From Leptodontidium sp. MPI-SDFR-AT-0119 (Eukaryota; Ascomycota; Leotiomycetes; Helotiales; Leptodontidiaceae): DNA of 64,000 nucleotides. Positions 45,919-57,920 of this stretch are shown here, one piece after another. Location: contig JAHLEZ010000011.1 in the NCBI GenBank assembly GCA_020726505.1, forward strand, positions 1,922,001 to 1,986,000. Reading direction: 5' to 3'. A program made the translations under genes and the position numbers. Below the pieces are notes generated by a model that had not been told where the DNA came from, made no database searches, and was given only the letters and a program-made list of their open reading frames with translations. Numbering within the stretch: position 1 is the stretch's first letter; every line of letters begins with the position of its first letter.

Positions 45919-47160
45919 CTTGCTAGCTTCGGCGATTGGCAGTATCTCAAGATTTGGAAGATATTCAAGTCGTCAATGTTGGTTGAAGCTGGGGATATGC
46001 GACTGTTTATATTCAACCTTGGTACGTGAGGGGGTCGAGCCGTCGAATACCAGGTCCATCAAGCGCATGCTTACTTCAACAAGCCGTCTAGTCAACAGGC
46101 GGACTCTCTGTAGCGAAGGGAAAATTTATCTACCAGATTGACGGTGCCACCAAACTGTCAATTTTGAGTTACCTGAGTGGCTGTTGCTTACGAGGAGTCT
46201 AAATTAGTCGAAAGTCACGCCGCAGAAATTCAGCCCCTGAAGGTTTAGCGAGTTTGGGCCTGGTCTAGTCAGCAGGATTGAACCTCGGTCTTTGTTGGTC
46301 TAGCAGCTTGAGGCTAGAGGTGGCTCAGGAGCATGCTTGCTGGGACGGAGCAAGCTTCCGAGGCTCCACTTGGCGTCTTTATGTTGACATCGCTTTGTTT
46401 ATTACCCCGCATTTCGTGGAACAGCTGTCCGTCACCGTACTACTGTAACAGACAAGAAGGCTTTAAAATGTGCCTTTGGGAAGGGAGATTTCCAGAGGCA
46501 GTAATTCTCAAATGTGTATTATAAGTTCGAAGGTCAGCTATGTTCACTCTTGCTCTCTCGCTAAGCGAGCGGGAAAATTCGTCGCCAATGTCACTAATGC
46601 ATCTTGGTATTTTGTAGTTTGGTATCAGAGACATCTACTGCTGAGGTTTCCCTTCTATATAACTTCCCTATTTCTGTTCTTGTTATGGGAAGTGTAAGAT
46701 CTCTGTTCCTGTCTCTGCTTCTCGCAAGTGTGCTTTTCCAACAAGGTTCAGGAAGTAGCAAATCAAATTGTCAATTGCCGATTCTATCCTAAAAATTGTC
46801 CAAATTTCTTGTATTTAAAGTCTTGCTGTTTTACATATCTCTTCTTCTACCAATCAAACAGCCCTTCCGGTTTTCTAGATTGATTCGCAATTAGCATCAC
46901 TTCTGCTAACAAGAGTTTTACCGAGAGGGATGGTAAATCGGAAGTAGTAAGATATCAAAAGTTGAACCCATGACCCCGCGGCACTGCACACAAAAATACA
47001 CTCCGATACATTGCTTTATGTTGACGAATGTCATTGTGTCTGAAGACCAAGTCATTCTGCAGAATAACTTTAAGGTTGGTATAGATGCGCCTAGTACCTG
47101 GTGTGGGGGCCCTATAGCACATATCCAAAATCTCTCGATACAGCCGGGGACTAGGCTGCT
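45919..47160. other. Intergenic region left of the AT-rich block
   Basis: Upstream flank of the secreted protein gene. Small overlapping frames near 46,330-47,220 show no motif. GC-rich palindromic words near 47,110-47,220 belong to the edge of the transposon block. Confidence 0.5.
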
Positions 47161-50100
47161 CGTTTGGGTACCCATGGGGGCCCCAACCCAACCTAACGTA
47201 TAGGTTGGGGCCCCAATAGGGCACGTGACTTGGGTTAGGTGCCCTAATAAGTAGGTTGGGTACCTAACGAAAACCTAACATATATATAAAGTTTATTTTA
47301 GTAAGGGCTTAATATATAGGTCTATTAAACTAATTATAAGTAACAAAAGAAGAAATAAGTAGAAAATAAGCCTAATAATTCGAAAGTAAAAGGAAAAGAC
47401 TTATATTATTATTTACTAATAAATTTACTAATTACAAAATTAAAGTTCAAGAACTAATATCGTAGAAATCATTTATTTTAAGTATAATTCTCGGATAGTA
47501 TTAATATATATTAAAGCCTTAAAAGCTTTTTATAATCTAACACTATTTTTAGTAATAGTCTTAGTATTAGTAAGCTTTTATAAATGAACCTTAGTAGCCG
47601 TAGGCTTTTTCTTAAGACGTTTAGCCTAGATATCTTCTTGTCTTTAGCGCATTATACTAACAGCTCTACTAAGTCTAGCTAACTCTTGACTTTAAGATAC
47701 AGTTTGACTACTAATTACTATATCTCTTAACTTAAAGTAAGCTCCTAGAGTATTAAGCATAAATGTGATTCTTCTAACGAAAGAACTATCTTTAACTTAA
47801 ATAATTACTCGCTTATTATAAATAACTACGAGATTATACACTTTTTTAAATTAATAAATAAATTAATAAATACTAAGGAATACTTACTTTTAAAATGACA
47901 AACGAGGAAGTACTTAGTAGACTCTTGCAAAGCTCGAATTGCCAATGATTAGAATCTTAAACCGTGTATGTAAGTATAAGTAATCTCACGGATAAGACGC
48001 TAGAAAGGCAAGGCTAAAATTAAGAGGTTAACAGATACTTATAACTTTCTGATTTACTTAAGTGCGGCATTTAAATACATTAGTAAATATTTACTAATTT
48101 TTTTACTAATTACTTATAACTAAGTTTAACTCTCGCCTTTTTTTAAGAGGTAAGAAGATTAGTATTACTTTTTTTGGCATTTCTTATAGTAATTCCAATT
48201 ATTTTACGAGGTGCTTTACGTATAATAGACTTAGTTGCCCTACCGCCACGAAGCCTAGTATTTAAGGAGAATAGTCGAAGTGGATTTAGTATAAGTTAAG
48301 CTTTTAAAAAAGTTTTTTAAGCAAACTTATTCTTTCTAAGTTATAGTGGACAAATTAAAGTTATAGAAATAATTAATAAGTATATAAAAGCGATAATAAA
48401 ATACTTACGACTAGTTTGTGATTCTATTCTTAAACCTCTACTAGCCTCAAATCCCTTAGATTGTGAACGTTTAGTTTCATTCGATCTAAAACTAAAAAAT
48501 AGATTAATAAAAAAATTAGTAAATCAGAAGTATATACTTATAAGTATTACTTATTAATCTACTAGTACTATTAATACCCTTTCTAAAGATGTCATAACTA
48601 CTTTGTAAACTAGTAATTAATACTCCTAAGGTAATATTTCTTATAAGGCTACTTGCGATATCAAATATAGAGTTTTAATTGTCATTAGTATTATTATAGC
48701 CGTTTTCTTAGGCTATTCTCTCGATTTTTGCGTTATTTTCTGCTTTTATAAACGTATATTAACTTAATATTAAAAAAATACTTTATATAATATTCCTTAC
48801 TACGGCGATGACGCTTAGTTAGTTGTTCTTTATTTAATAAATCATTTAGGGAATTATTAGGTTCACTTTTATAAGTAGTAAACCTAGAATTATCTCCTAT
48901 TAAAGATAAAGATAAGAGTACTAAAGGCCTATTATAAAGATTAGTAAATAAATTAGTAAATAATCAAGATATAAATATATATAATTAATATTATTATATT
49001 TATACGTTATATAAAGAAAGGTGTTATATAAAGGAATCGTAAAGTAAAGTAAGGTAGCCTTTATAGTTAGTAAGGCGACTATACTAATATACGCTAGTAA
49101 ATGACGTCATTAAGTAACAACCCACACACTACAATAAAGTGAAAATTTTCCCTATAACAACTATTATTTATTAATAACTAAACACAAATCTTTAAAATTA
49201 AGTATAAACCGTTTACTTTTACTAATTTATTTACTAATCTTTTTCTTATAAAGATAAATGATTTACGAGATAATATAAACGCGTTATTAACGTAACTAAA
49301 TTATACTAAAGTAGATATTAAGATAAAAGATAAAAATATAAAGGAAGAAAAATTAGATTTAAGTAAACTAATAAGTTTTTAATCTTATTTACTAATTTAT
49401 TTACTAATTATTCTTAGTTAACCTCACAAAAGCGAAAAAGAAGTCGTTAACCTAGAGATTCATTTACGCTTTCTATAAACCTAAATACTATAAAAACAAG
49501 AGAGTGAGCTGCCAAAATCAAACAAGATCTTAATTTAAACTAAGTACTTATTACTTAATAGAAATAGAGTGATCAAGCTACAATTACTATTAGATATAAG
49601 AAGTTGAAAGTAACTCTAGAGTGGATAAATACTTTAAATGTAGAGAAAACTGCCTTAAAGGAAAAATTAAAATAAGATGTTATAATTACTTAGTAAGTTT
49701 AAAAATATTTACTAATTTTTTTACTAATCGTATATAAGTAATAATTAGAACAAGATGCGATGATTAAGATTACTATTATTAGATATAAGCGCGTTAATAA
49801 TAAATACCTTCTAAAGCTTACTCCTGATTCTGATTTCGAAGACTATAAGTATAATAACAATAAAGATTTACAATTTGAAGCTATATACTAGGAAAATGAT
49901 TAATAAGAAGTCAAGGCTATACGTGTAATAAAAGCTTTAAAGACTTAAAAGGGCGAATTTGTTATAGTAGTAGAAATACTTTAAAAGTATAAAACCTCCC
50001 TAGTTACTTAGGCTTAGGTATATCTTAATATTTAGATTTTTTAAGTAAAATTAATTTTTTTTAGTTAATCTAAATATAAGTTATATATTGTTTTCGGCTT

Positions 50101-51991
50101 TATTAGCGAGGAATCTTCAAGAGTTTAGAGTATAAGATTCACTATATTAATATACGAAGTTAAAACTAAATAAAAAAGAAGTCTAAAATATACTTAGAAT
50201 TAAAAATATTATAAGTTTTATTAATTTATTTACTAATCGTTTCTAATATATAATTAGAACTAAAGATATAATCAAGTAGTAATATATTCTACTTTATAAA
50301 TACTTTACTTCTAATAAAGTAAAGCTATTTAAATTGTTCCTTAAACTTTATTTAGAAGATGAGTTTATACTTCTAGGACTTATAGCTTAGTAGGCAGTTA
50401 AGGGGGGTAATAATTATATAAAGACTACTAGTTTTTATTGCCTTAAGGGACTAATTACTTATTATTAAGTTACAAAGGATTTAATATTTAGTAAAGGTTT
50501 ATTTATAGCGGAAGTTTAAGATAATATTATTATAAATGACTTAGAGTTAAGGGTGTATATTATTTAAGGTCTTCCTTCTTTTTAAAAAAGATACCTGTTT
50601 TTCTTCTTTTTATATTTATAAAAAGGAGTTTTTATAATAAATAAGAAAATAAATTCTAATTTGCGACTTTCGTTTTCTTTTACTAATATTTTTATTAATC
50701 TTATATAAATATATAATATCTAAAATACATTATTTTAGAATAAAATAAAGTATACGTAAATTTAAAAAGTTTATTAACTTTTAGAGAAAAGGGAATAAGT
50801 TACTAAGAAATCGTTATTATAATAACGTAAATTAATAATATTAAAACATTTAACAAATTTTATTCTTCTTTTTCTTCTTCCTCTTCTCTTTATTAAATAA
50901 AATATCACCTTAATTGTCCCCTGATTCTAATAAAAATCTATTTCTTCGTGAAGATATTTGTGATTCTAATAATTCTACTTTCGCGCCACGTACTTTATTT
51001 AGTTATTGTATATTAATCTCTTTTTTACAATAAGACGACGACCCTTTCGCCGATCTTACACTAGTACCCGAACCGGAGTTATATCGTTTTCGCTTTTCTT
51101 CCCTAAGTACTTCTTTATTAACTATTAATAGCCCTTTTAATAAATATTAAATATAACAAAATTATAAAGTAATTAAGTTTATAAATTAGTAGAAGCAAAG
51201 TAATTAAGTTACTTTAATTACTAAAGAAGGGAATAATTAAACAAAAATCAAGTAAATTAGGGAAAGGAAGGCTAAGGTTTAGTAACACTTTAATTAAATA
51301 ACTTATAAATATACTAGAAAGTTAACTATTATTTATAAAACTTGTAACTTTACTCTTACTCATCTTTATATTAAGTAAAGTGGGACAAAAAGTATAACTA
51401 CATATATCGCTTTAAATGGCTATAAGAGGGAAAAGCTTAAACGTGATTAAAGAAGTATAAGGCAAGATTAAATTAATTTTGATACTAACTTAAAAAAGGT
51501 ATATTATAAGATTAATAAAAAAATTAGTAATTAATTATTATTAGAAAGTACTAAATCAAACTTTAGACGAAATAAAGAAGCTTTTTATACAATAATGTCT
51601 TTATATAATTGTTTCGTTACGAGTACCATTTCAAGTAGTCAAAGACGAAGAATGGCAAAAGCTTTACGCAATTCAAAATCCTCTATTAAAACTACTATTT
51701 ATAATAAAGGTCCAAAAGGAACTTAACCTAGAGGTCTAAGAAGTTCGAGAATTATTACTTAAAGATCTTCTAAAGAATAAGAAGATTTCAATTTCTCTTA
51801 ATTATTAGTTTAGTATAAGACAGATGTTATTTATGTGTATCCTTAGCTCATTTATTATTAATTCATTAAGAGGATAGGTCTTAAAACAAGTTATACTAAT
51901 ATTTATATATCTTAAGGGTTATTACACTAGAAAAGACTTAGGTCAGAAAGTTAACGAAGTTTTATATAACTTAAACCTCTAAGATCGTGTA

Positions 51992-52017
51992 CAGTCGGAC
52001 CGCCTCAAAACCGACAA
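51992..52017 (+). repeat. Left terminal inverted repeat
   Basis: Twenty-six bases starting CAGTCGGACCGCC, identical to the reverse complement of 56,493-56,518. Preceded by TA. Confidence 0.93.
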
Positions 52018-52134
52018 AAATTTAAACTTTAAAAAAGTGGAGATATTTTCTTATAAGATACTACGTTTATATATTTAAAGCCATTTAGCCTCTTAGCTTT
52101 TTTTATTTTACTATATAATTAAAAAGTTATATCC

Positions 52135-52278
52135 AAATATAAAATAAAAAAACGACATTTCAAAAAAAATGATCCCTTTTTCTTGGCGACGATATAACTT
52201 TATAAAACTAAGCCCGATTTGGATAAAAGTGGGTCCGTTAGAAAGCTAGCAATTAGACGTATAAGATGGATTAGATAG
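52135..52278 (+). repeat. Left subterminal direct repeat
   Basis: About 140 bp sharing, in the same orientation, the words AAATATAAAATAAAAA, CAAAAAAAATGATCCC, AAAAGTGGGTCC, GCTAGCAATT and GATGGATTA with 56,322-56,466. It may be a transposase-binding region. The copies are clearly diverged. Confidence 0.8.
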
Positions 52279-52435
52279 TTCTTTAAAATGTGGAGGTTTA
52301 ATAATATATTATTATTGAAGTTCCTTAGCTTCATAATTAAGCGAGCTGAAATATCTTTAACTTTCAACGTCAACTCTACCTAATATTACTACTACTACAC
52401 CGGCTATTTCAACCACCACTCTCACAACACTTATT

Positions 52436-55357
52436 ATGGCTCCTTCGAAGCGTAATAGAGGCGCTACTCTTGCTAAATCACCTCCTGGATCGCCTATTCG
52501 GCCAATCACAAAGCGTCCTCGTCAACAAACACCTGAAGCCTCTGGTTCTTTACCTCTACCTTTACGCCCTACAAAGCTTATTGTTACCACTACACCTACT
52601 GCTTTTAATAGTAGTCAAGTCGACGAATCAGAGTTTAAGGAGGAAAGGAGAGCTCAAGTGATTAGCGAATCAGAGAGCGAAGAAGAAGAAGATGATGATA
52701 TTACTCGTACCAATGAGTTTTTAGATCAAGATCTTAAAGAGCTAGGCCGGGATAGGCTAGACAGGGAGGAAATTGACGAATCAGATATTGAGAAGGAAGT
52801 TACTGAAGAGTTTAAAATCTCTAAGTACTTTCGTCAGTCAATAATCGATTTAGAAGGCAAAGTGGTATTGCCTTCTAAAGAAGTATTCAACGTATTAACG
52901 TTTGGTTAGTATCTTCTTATTCTTTTAATAAATATAATAACTAATTTATATATTAGTTCCTAAAGGCCCTCATAAGAGTAAATTAGCTCCTCTTTCAGAA
53001 AAGGGATCAGCCACTCAAAAGAGAGCTAGAGCAGCTCAACGAGAATTAAATCGTCAAAATTCTCTCCACAAGTCTAAAACTCCCGCACACAATCAGCCTA
53101 CCCTACAACAACCTCTCACTGGTTTCTTTAAACCAAAACCTCTTATAATAGAGCCTCCCGACGACGATCCTTTTGAAGATATCGACGATTTAAGCGACGA
53201 AGAAGACGAAGAGTTCGATCAACAAGTAGAGGAAGAACTTCGGGCCGAAGATAACTCTATTGAGTTAGACGATTTCAACGATATCGAATTTACAGATGAT
53301 CGCAACGAGCTCTTATTGGATTCGCTTATTGGAGATGCTATTAACTTTGGCTTTACCGAAATTACTTCTACGCTAAAGACTTATCGAGAGGTTCTTACCG
53401 ATATTAAGAAGCAAATCAACAACAAGAAGGTTAAGCTTCTCCCTCGGGTACAGTTCGAATATTCGCTTATTCAACAATATATTCAAAATCTCTTAAAAAA
53501 GAGTCCTCGTAGAGGTCGAATCGAAGCCTCTCTCCTTGTTGCCGAAAGTAATCACCCTACCGGTAAAGGAATAACTCTTGCCCGCAAAATAAGAGCTCTA
53601 TTTCTTTATTATCGAACGCATAGATCGCTACCCCTTGAAACACGTGGAGGAACTCGAAAAAATCGATCTTATTTAGACAACGAAGACGTCTTTCAAGCTT
53701 GTAGAACTTGGTTATTAGCTCAAAAGCTAGCTACGGTTACACCAAAAGGATTTCGCTACGCTCTTAATATACAAATCATGCCTCGATTATTAGCTTCGGC
53801 TAACAACAACAAGAAGCCCTTATTAAGCAAAACTACTAGGGGAAAGTCAATAAAACCTTGGAAAGCTCTCGGTAAAACAGCTACTTATAAGTGGCTAAAT
53901 CGTCTTGGATTTTACGCTACCGAAGAAAAGAAAGGGGTATATGTTGATGGCCATGAGAGAGCCGACGTTATCGAGTATCGTCAAAATGAGTTTCTACCAA
54001 AAATAGCTCTCTACCAATCGTTTACTACTAATTACGAAGAAGACGAGAATAAGGTTCTTCAGCCAATTGCTCCAACTCTACCACCGGGGGAGAAAGAGCA
54101 CGTTATTTACTACCATGACGAGAGTTGCTTTCACGGCAAAGAGTATTCTAAGCGAATCTGGCTTCACGAAGATCAACAAAAAATGCCTTCTAAAAGTAAA
54201 GGAGGCCTTATTCACGTTTCAGACTTTATAAGTCTTGAAGGGAGGCTTACTATTAGTCAAAAAGATGCTCGGGAAATCATTTATCCGGGGGGCGACGTTG
54301 AATATTGGAATACAAAGGCTCTCTTAAAGCAAGTAGAGAGAGCTATTGATATATTCGAAGAAAAGCACCCTAATAAGGTAGCTGTCTTTGTTTTCGACCA
54401 ATCAAGTGCTCACGCTAGCAAAGGGGAAGGTGCTTTAAACGCCTTTAATATGAATCTTGGTGAGGGTGGAGCTCCTTTACCACAAAAGGTTAGTTTTTCA
54501 GTTATACCTGCCTATTTAGGAAGTACTTACTAATTAACTTACTTTTTAGGATACCTACTTTCCCCCTGATATTTCTGAAGCTAAGCGAGCTCGCGGGTTA
54601 GAGGGTACTATTCAAGAGCTTAATTATAAGGTTGAGAAGGTTATTAAGGTGCCAGTTAAAGGCTACCCTAATAAAAAGAGAGTCAAGAAGACTATTGTGG
54701 AAGAAACGCCAAAAGGACTTAAACAGATCCTTGCCGAGAGAGGTTGTTTACCTTTAGGTAAGTATTATTCTTTAAATTTAAAGTAATATATTAATAACTT
54801 ATAGGGAAAAAGCTACTAAAGGCTAAGTGCACCGGAGACAGCAAATGCACTAATATTCTTTCTTGGCCTTCAAAAAAGGTTGCTACTTGTTGCTTGGCGA
54901 GGATTTTAGCTAATCACAAAGACTTCTTTGAACAAAAGTCGGCTCTTGAAGAGCTACTCTTGTCTAGGGGTCATAAGTGTCTCTTTTTACCGAAGTTTCA
55001 CTGCGAGCTAAACCCGATTGAGATGTATTGGGCGTTTTGTAAGAACTTATATCGACAGGTTTGGAAAGAGACTTTTCCAGAAGTAAGTTATTAACTTATT
55101 TTAAAATTTAATAACTAATAAACCTTTAGGCTAAAGAAGTAGCTTTAAAAGCTTTGAATTCTTGTCCTCTTGATACGCTACGCAGATATATTAATAGAGC
55201 TTCACGCTTTATGGATGCTTACCGAAAGGGGCTTAGCTTTAAGCAAACTGCGTGGTGTGTAAAGAAACAGAGTGGCCATAGAACTATCTCTGAGATTATG
55301 ATGAAGGAGTTTGATATAGTCCCAAAGAACCAAGTAGAGGTTGACGAGTTAGCTTGA
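52436..55357 (+). CDS. DDE transposase of the Tc1/mariner-like element
   Basis: Cut-and-paste transposase, 904 residues from five exons (52436-52904, 52957-54488, 54550-54757, 54805-55082, 55130-55357), sum exactly 905 codons with the stop. Residues 1-270 are basic then strongly acidic (SESESEEEEDDD; DLSDEEDEEFD) and probably disordered. A middle part (about 300-500) may bind DNA. Catalytic residues: Asp544 in YYHDESCFHG, Asp637 in VFVFDQSSAHAS, Glu809 in CELNPIEMYWAF. The Asp-to-Glu gap is about 170 residues, holding a Cys-containing insertion (RGCLPLG, KAKCTGDSKCTN, VATCCLARIL). This matches a fungal family of large IS630/Tc1-related proteins (PKFHCELNxIE motif). Introns are 47-61 nt. No stop or frameshift, in contrast with everything around it. 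Confidence 0.92.
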
Positions 55358-55438
55358 TTTTATTAGTTAGATTTTGTATTTATTTGCTAGCGCGGTAGCT
55401 AGCTTAGCAGTTATAAAAGTGCTTTATTTAGAATCCTC

Positions 55439-55954
55439 TTAAGAATCAGGTATCTCTCTCTCTGACTTTGTCTTAAAACCTTCGTCTAACTCTATTATCT
55501 CAAAGGTTATAACTCCTCTAAACTAACGACAAGATACGCCAAAATCGTTATTTATAATCTACTTTTAACCTCCCCTAATAATAGTAGCCCTAACCCTCTT
55601 ATTCTTTTGTAATAAAGCTTTAATTAGTTCTTTAGAAGCTTCTGTAACTCAACTAACGTGTATCTCAATTGTTATATTAACTTCGTTTGAAGAGAGATAA
55701 TATAAAGATAGACCTATAAATTAAGTTAATTATATATTATAATATCAAATAGATTAAATTAAATATACCTCTGCCTCTAAGGAAGCGACTTAATTGAGAA
55801 GTAATCGTTCGATATTTAATATTGTAGCTCTCTCTAATAGAGAATCGTCGAGAGTTATAAAAGTCTCCTGATACGACTAGCGTAAAATATACTATTAATA
55901 ATGCTCTTTCAAATGGATTAATTACTTACAGATAATTGTCGCTTGATTAGCCAT
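55439..55954 (-). pseudogene. Decayed antisense accessory gene of the transposon
   Basis: Minus-strand gene model with three exons (55930-55954, 55769-55891, 55439-55713) joined by two introns with GTAAGT..AG and GTATAT..AG; total 423 bases, an exact multiple of three. It begins MANQATII and its last part reads GVITFEIIELDEGFKTKSER followed by EIPDS and a stop. Four in-frame stop codons (one TGA, one TAA, two TAG) interrupt exon 3, all explicable as C-to-T changes of Arg or Gln codons; there are no indels. The product (about 140 residues) has no motif I recognise. It lies tail-to-tail with the transposase gene. The model could be wrong, but the kept frame across two introns argues for a former gene. 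Confidence 0.5.
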
Positions 55955-55959
55955 AATTA

Positions 55960-56320
55960 TTAAGTATTGAGGTAAGCGAAGTTATTAATATTTAAGGAAG
56001 AAGAAATTCTGTGAACAAAGAAAGACTCTTATGCTGTAACACAGTAACATATACGCTAATGACTAAGCATTAGCACTTATTAAGATACTACTTAATTAAT
56101 AAGAATATATTATATCATTATATTATACTTTTATATATTATTTAATCATTTAAAAAATAATAATACTTAAAACGTTACTAGAAAAAAATATTATAATAAT
56201 TAAGTGGGTCCTACTAATAATACCAACTTCTTTTTCTTATAGAATGCTATAATACAATTAATAACGAATTTAGAAGCAAAAAGAATTGCATAATATTCAT
56301 TATAACTTTTAAAAAACATA
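55960..56320. other. Non-coding right arm of the transposon
   Basis: AT-rich stretch between the antisense gene start and the right subterminal repeat. It presumably holds the promoter of the antisense gene. Nothing else recognised. Confidence 0.5.
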
Positions 56321-56321
56321 T

Positions 56322-56466
56322 AAATATAAAATAAAAATCTCAAAAAAAAATGATCCCGCCAAGACCTTACTTATATAAGTATAACTTCTTTACCGCTAGC
56401 CCGATTAGGCTAAAAGTGGGTCCATTCGAACGCTAGCAATTTATTGCATCTGATGGATTAAACAGA
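56322..56466 (+). repeat. Right subterminal direct repeat
   Basis: Partner of 52,135-52,278 in the same, not inverted, orientation. It ends about 50 bp from the right tip, whereas the left copy begins about 140 bp from the left tip, so the ends are asymmetric. Confidence 0.8.
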
Positions 56467-56492
56467 TATATTATATTACTTAATTCTTAAAA

Positions 56493-56518
56493 TTGTCGGT
56501 TTTGAGGCGGTCCGACTG
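56493..56518 (-). repeat. Right terminal inverted repeat
   Basis: Exact inverted copy of the left end, finishing GGCGGTCCGACTG and followed by TA. Together the two ends define the element. Confidence 0.93.
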
Positions 56519-57229
56519 TATACGCCATTACATTAGATAATATATTTAAGAACAAGGTCCTTATTAAAGAGCTTCATTTTCTTTTTAAAAAAGCGTTTAA
56601 AGGTAAACACTTCTTAGGAGGTCGAGTTATATAAGTACTATATATTACACATATAATATAACTTGTATTAAAAGTATTTCTAAGACCTCGTTTTAGTTTA
56701 TTAAATAAGACACTTGCTTAAAATTAAGATGTTATAATAGAGCTCCTAGAGATAAAAAGAATCAGAGTGAAAGATAAATAAGGGATTTCTAATTTTCTTA
56801 TAATCGTAAGTATAAAATTCTTTTTTACTAATTTTTTTATTAATTAAATTATAGGTTCGAAAGTTTGTTTTTTTTATAATATCAAATTAATAACGCCGTA
56901 CTATATTCTAATTTATATATAACTCATTTATTATAGCTAGAGATTTAGATATTTTTAAGCTCTTAGAGCTTATTTTAGACGTTAAAACTCGATAGGATTT
57001 TATATACTATATATTAACTTAATTCTTAAAATTGCGAAAAGTAATTAATTAGTATTATTTTGAGTATCGCGAAGTAAGGATTTTCAAGCTATTTAACTTG
57101 AAATAAATATAAATAAAATAGACTTGGGATATTCTTCGCCTATTTTAGATATTAATTATAAAAATAGGAGTAACTAAAACTCTTACGATTTAATATATAT
57201 TTTAACTATTTAATTAGTTATATAAGCGT

Positions 57230-57920
57230 CTTAAAGAAGCATATTAACGTATTCGCGGATCTGAACTAGCGCAATTTATAATACTCTTAACTTAAAAGCT
57301 TAAACTTATAAAAGGGATTTCCACTATAATAGTAAAACTTAATAAATACTTTAAGCGGATTTATATTATATAACTAAATATCTTCGTTATTGCTAAGATT
57401 TTGAACCCAAATCTCAAATTAGACGTGTTCGACTTCAACTATTCTTAGTTACTTCTTATCTAAGGTAAAAATTAAAAAATATATTTCTAATAACAATTTA
57501 AGGAAGTATATCTTTAAGATTATTAATTAATAAGTTTAATTTAAGAGAACCTTTTTATTATAATTAAGCGAAAAAAAGATCTTTTAAAACAAATCTTATT
57601 ACAAAGGATAGTTAGTAGATTATTATCTTTAAAAGATATAACACTTAGGCAATAAGGAAGTAATATATATGAGATTAAATAGTATTTTAATATACGTAAG
57701 TCTCTTTTAAATCTTTACTAATTTTTTTACTAATCGTTTTTTAAGTTGCGAATAATATGCCTATCTTAGATTTCTGGCGTTTAATAGAAATATCTCTCCC
57801 TAGATTATTAAGAATAACACGCGATTTACTTTATACTCCCATTGTAAGTACTAGAGTCAAATGAGTATTTAATTTTACTCGTGATATTTACTATTATTAA
57901 CGTAGTTAACTTAAACTAAA
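57230..57920 (+). pseudogene. hAT transposase relic (C-terminal catalytic end and dimerisation domain)
   Basis: The plus strand reads KLNKYFKRIYI, then LNIFVIAKILNPNLKLDVFD near 57,350-57,435, which matches the end of the catalytic part of hAT transposases (ILDPRLKL-type motif). After an intron-like unit (57,696-57,745) it reads PILDFWRLIEISLPRLLRIT, RDLLYTPIVSTRVK, a stop, then VFNFTRDIYYY. This is the hATC dimerisation domain (FW....E..P.L...ARD.LS.P.SS..VER.F...RD). In-frame stops replace expected Glu/Arg/Gln codons, in keeping with RIP. The gene was split by the insertion at 51,992-56,518 if its 5' exons lie at 49.2-50.3 kb, as plus-strand introns there suggest. Confidence 0.75.

Larger units (their letters stand above)
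51992..56518 (+). mobile_element. Intact Tc1/mariner-like DNA transposon with 26-bp TIRs
   Basis: A 4,527-bp element bounded by perfect 26-bp inverted repeats that begin CAGTCGGACCGCC, flanked on both sides by TA (51,990-51,991 and 56,519-56,520), the target duplication of Tc1/mariner/IS630-type elements. It encodes an uninterrupted five-exon transposase on the plus strand and a decayed antisense gene. It is inserted into the RIP-ruined hAT block, so it arrived later or escaped mutation. A long direct repeat lies just inside both ends. The element could still be mobile, judged by ends and open frame only. Confidence 0.9.

Noticed and set aside
46955..47224. Open frames across the left edge of the AT-rich block
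   Set aside because: They run through the GC-rich palindromic words of the transposon edge and have no motif.
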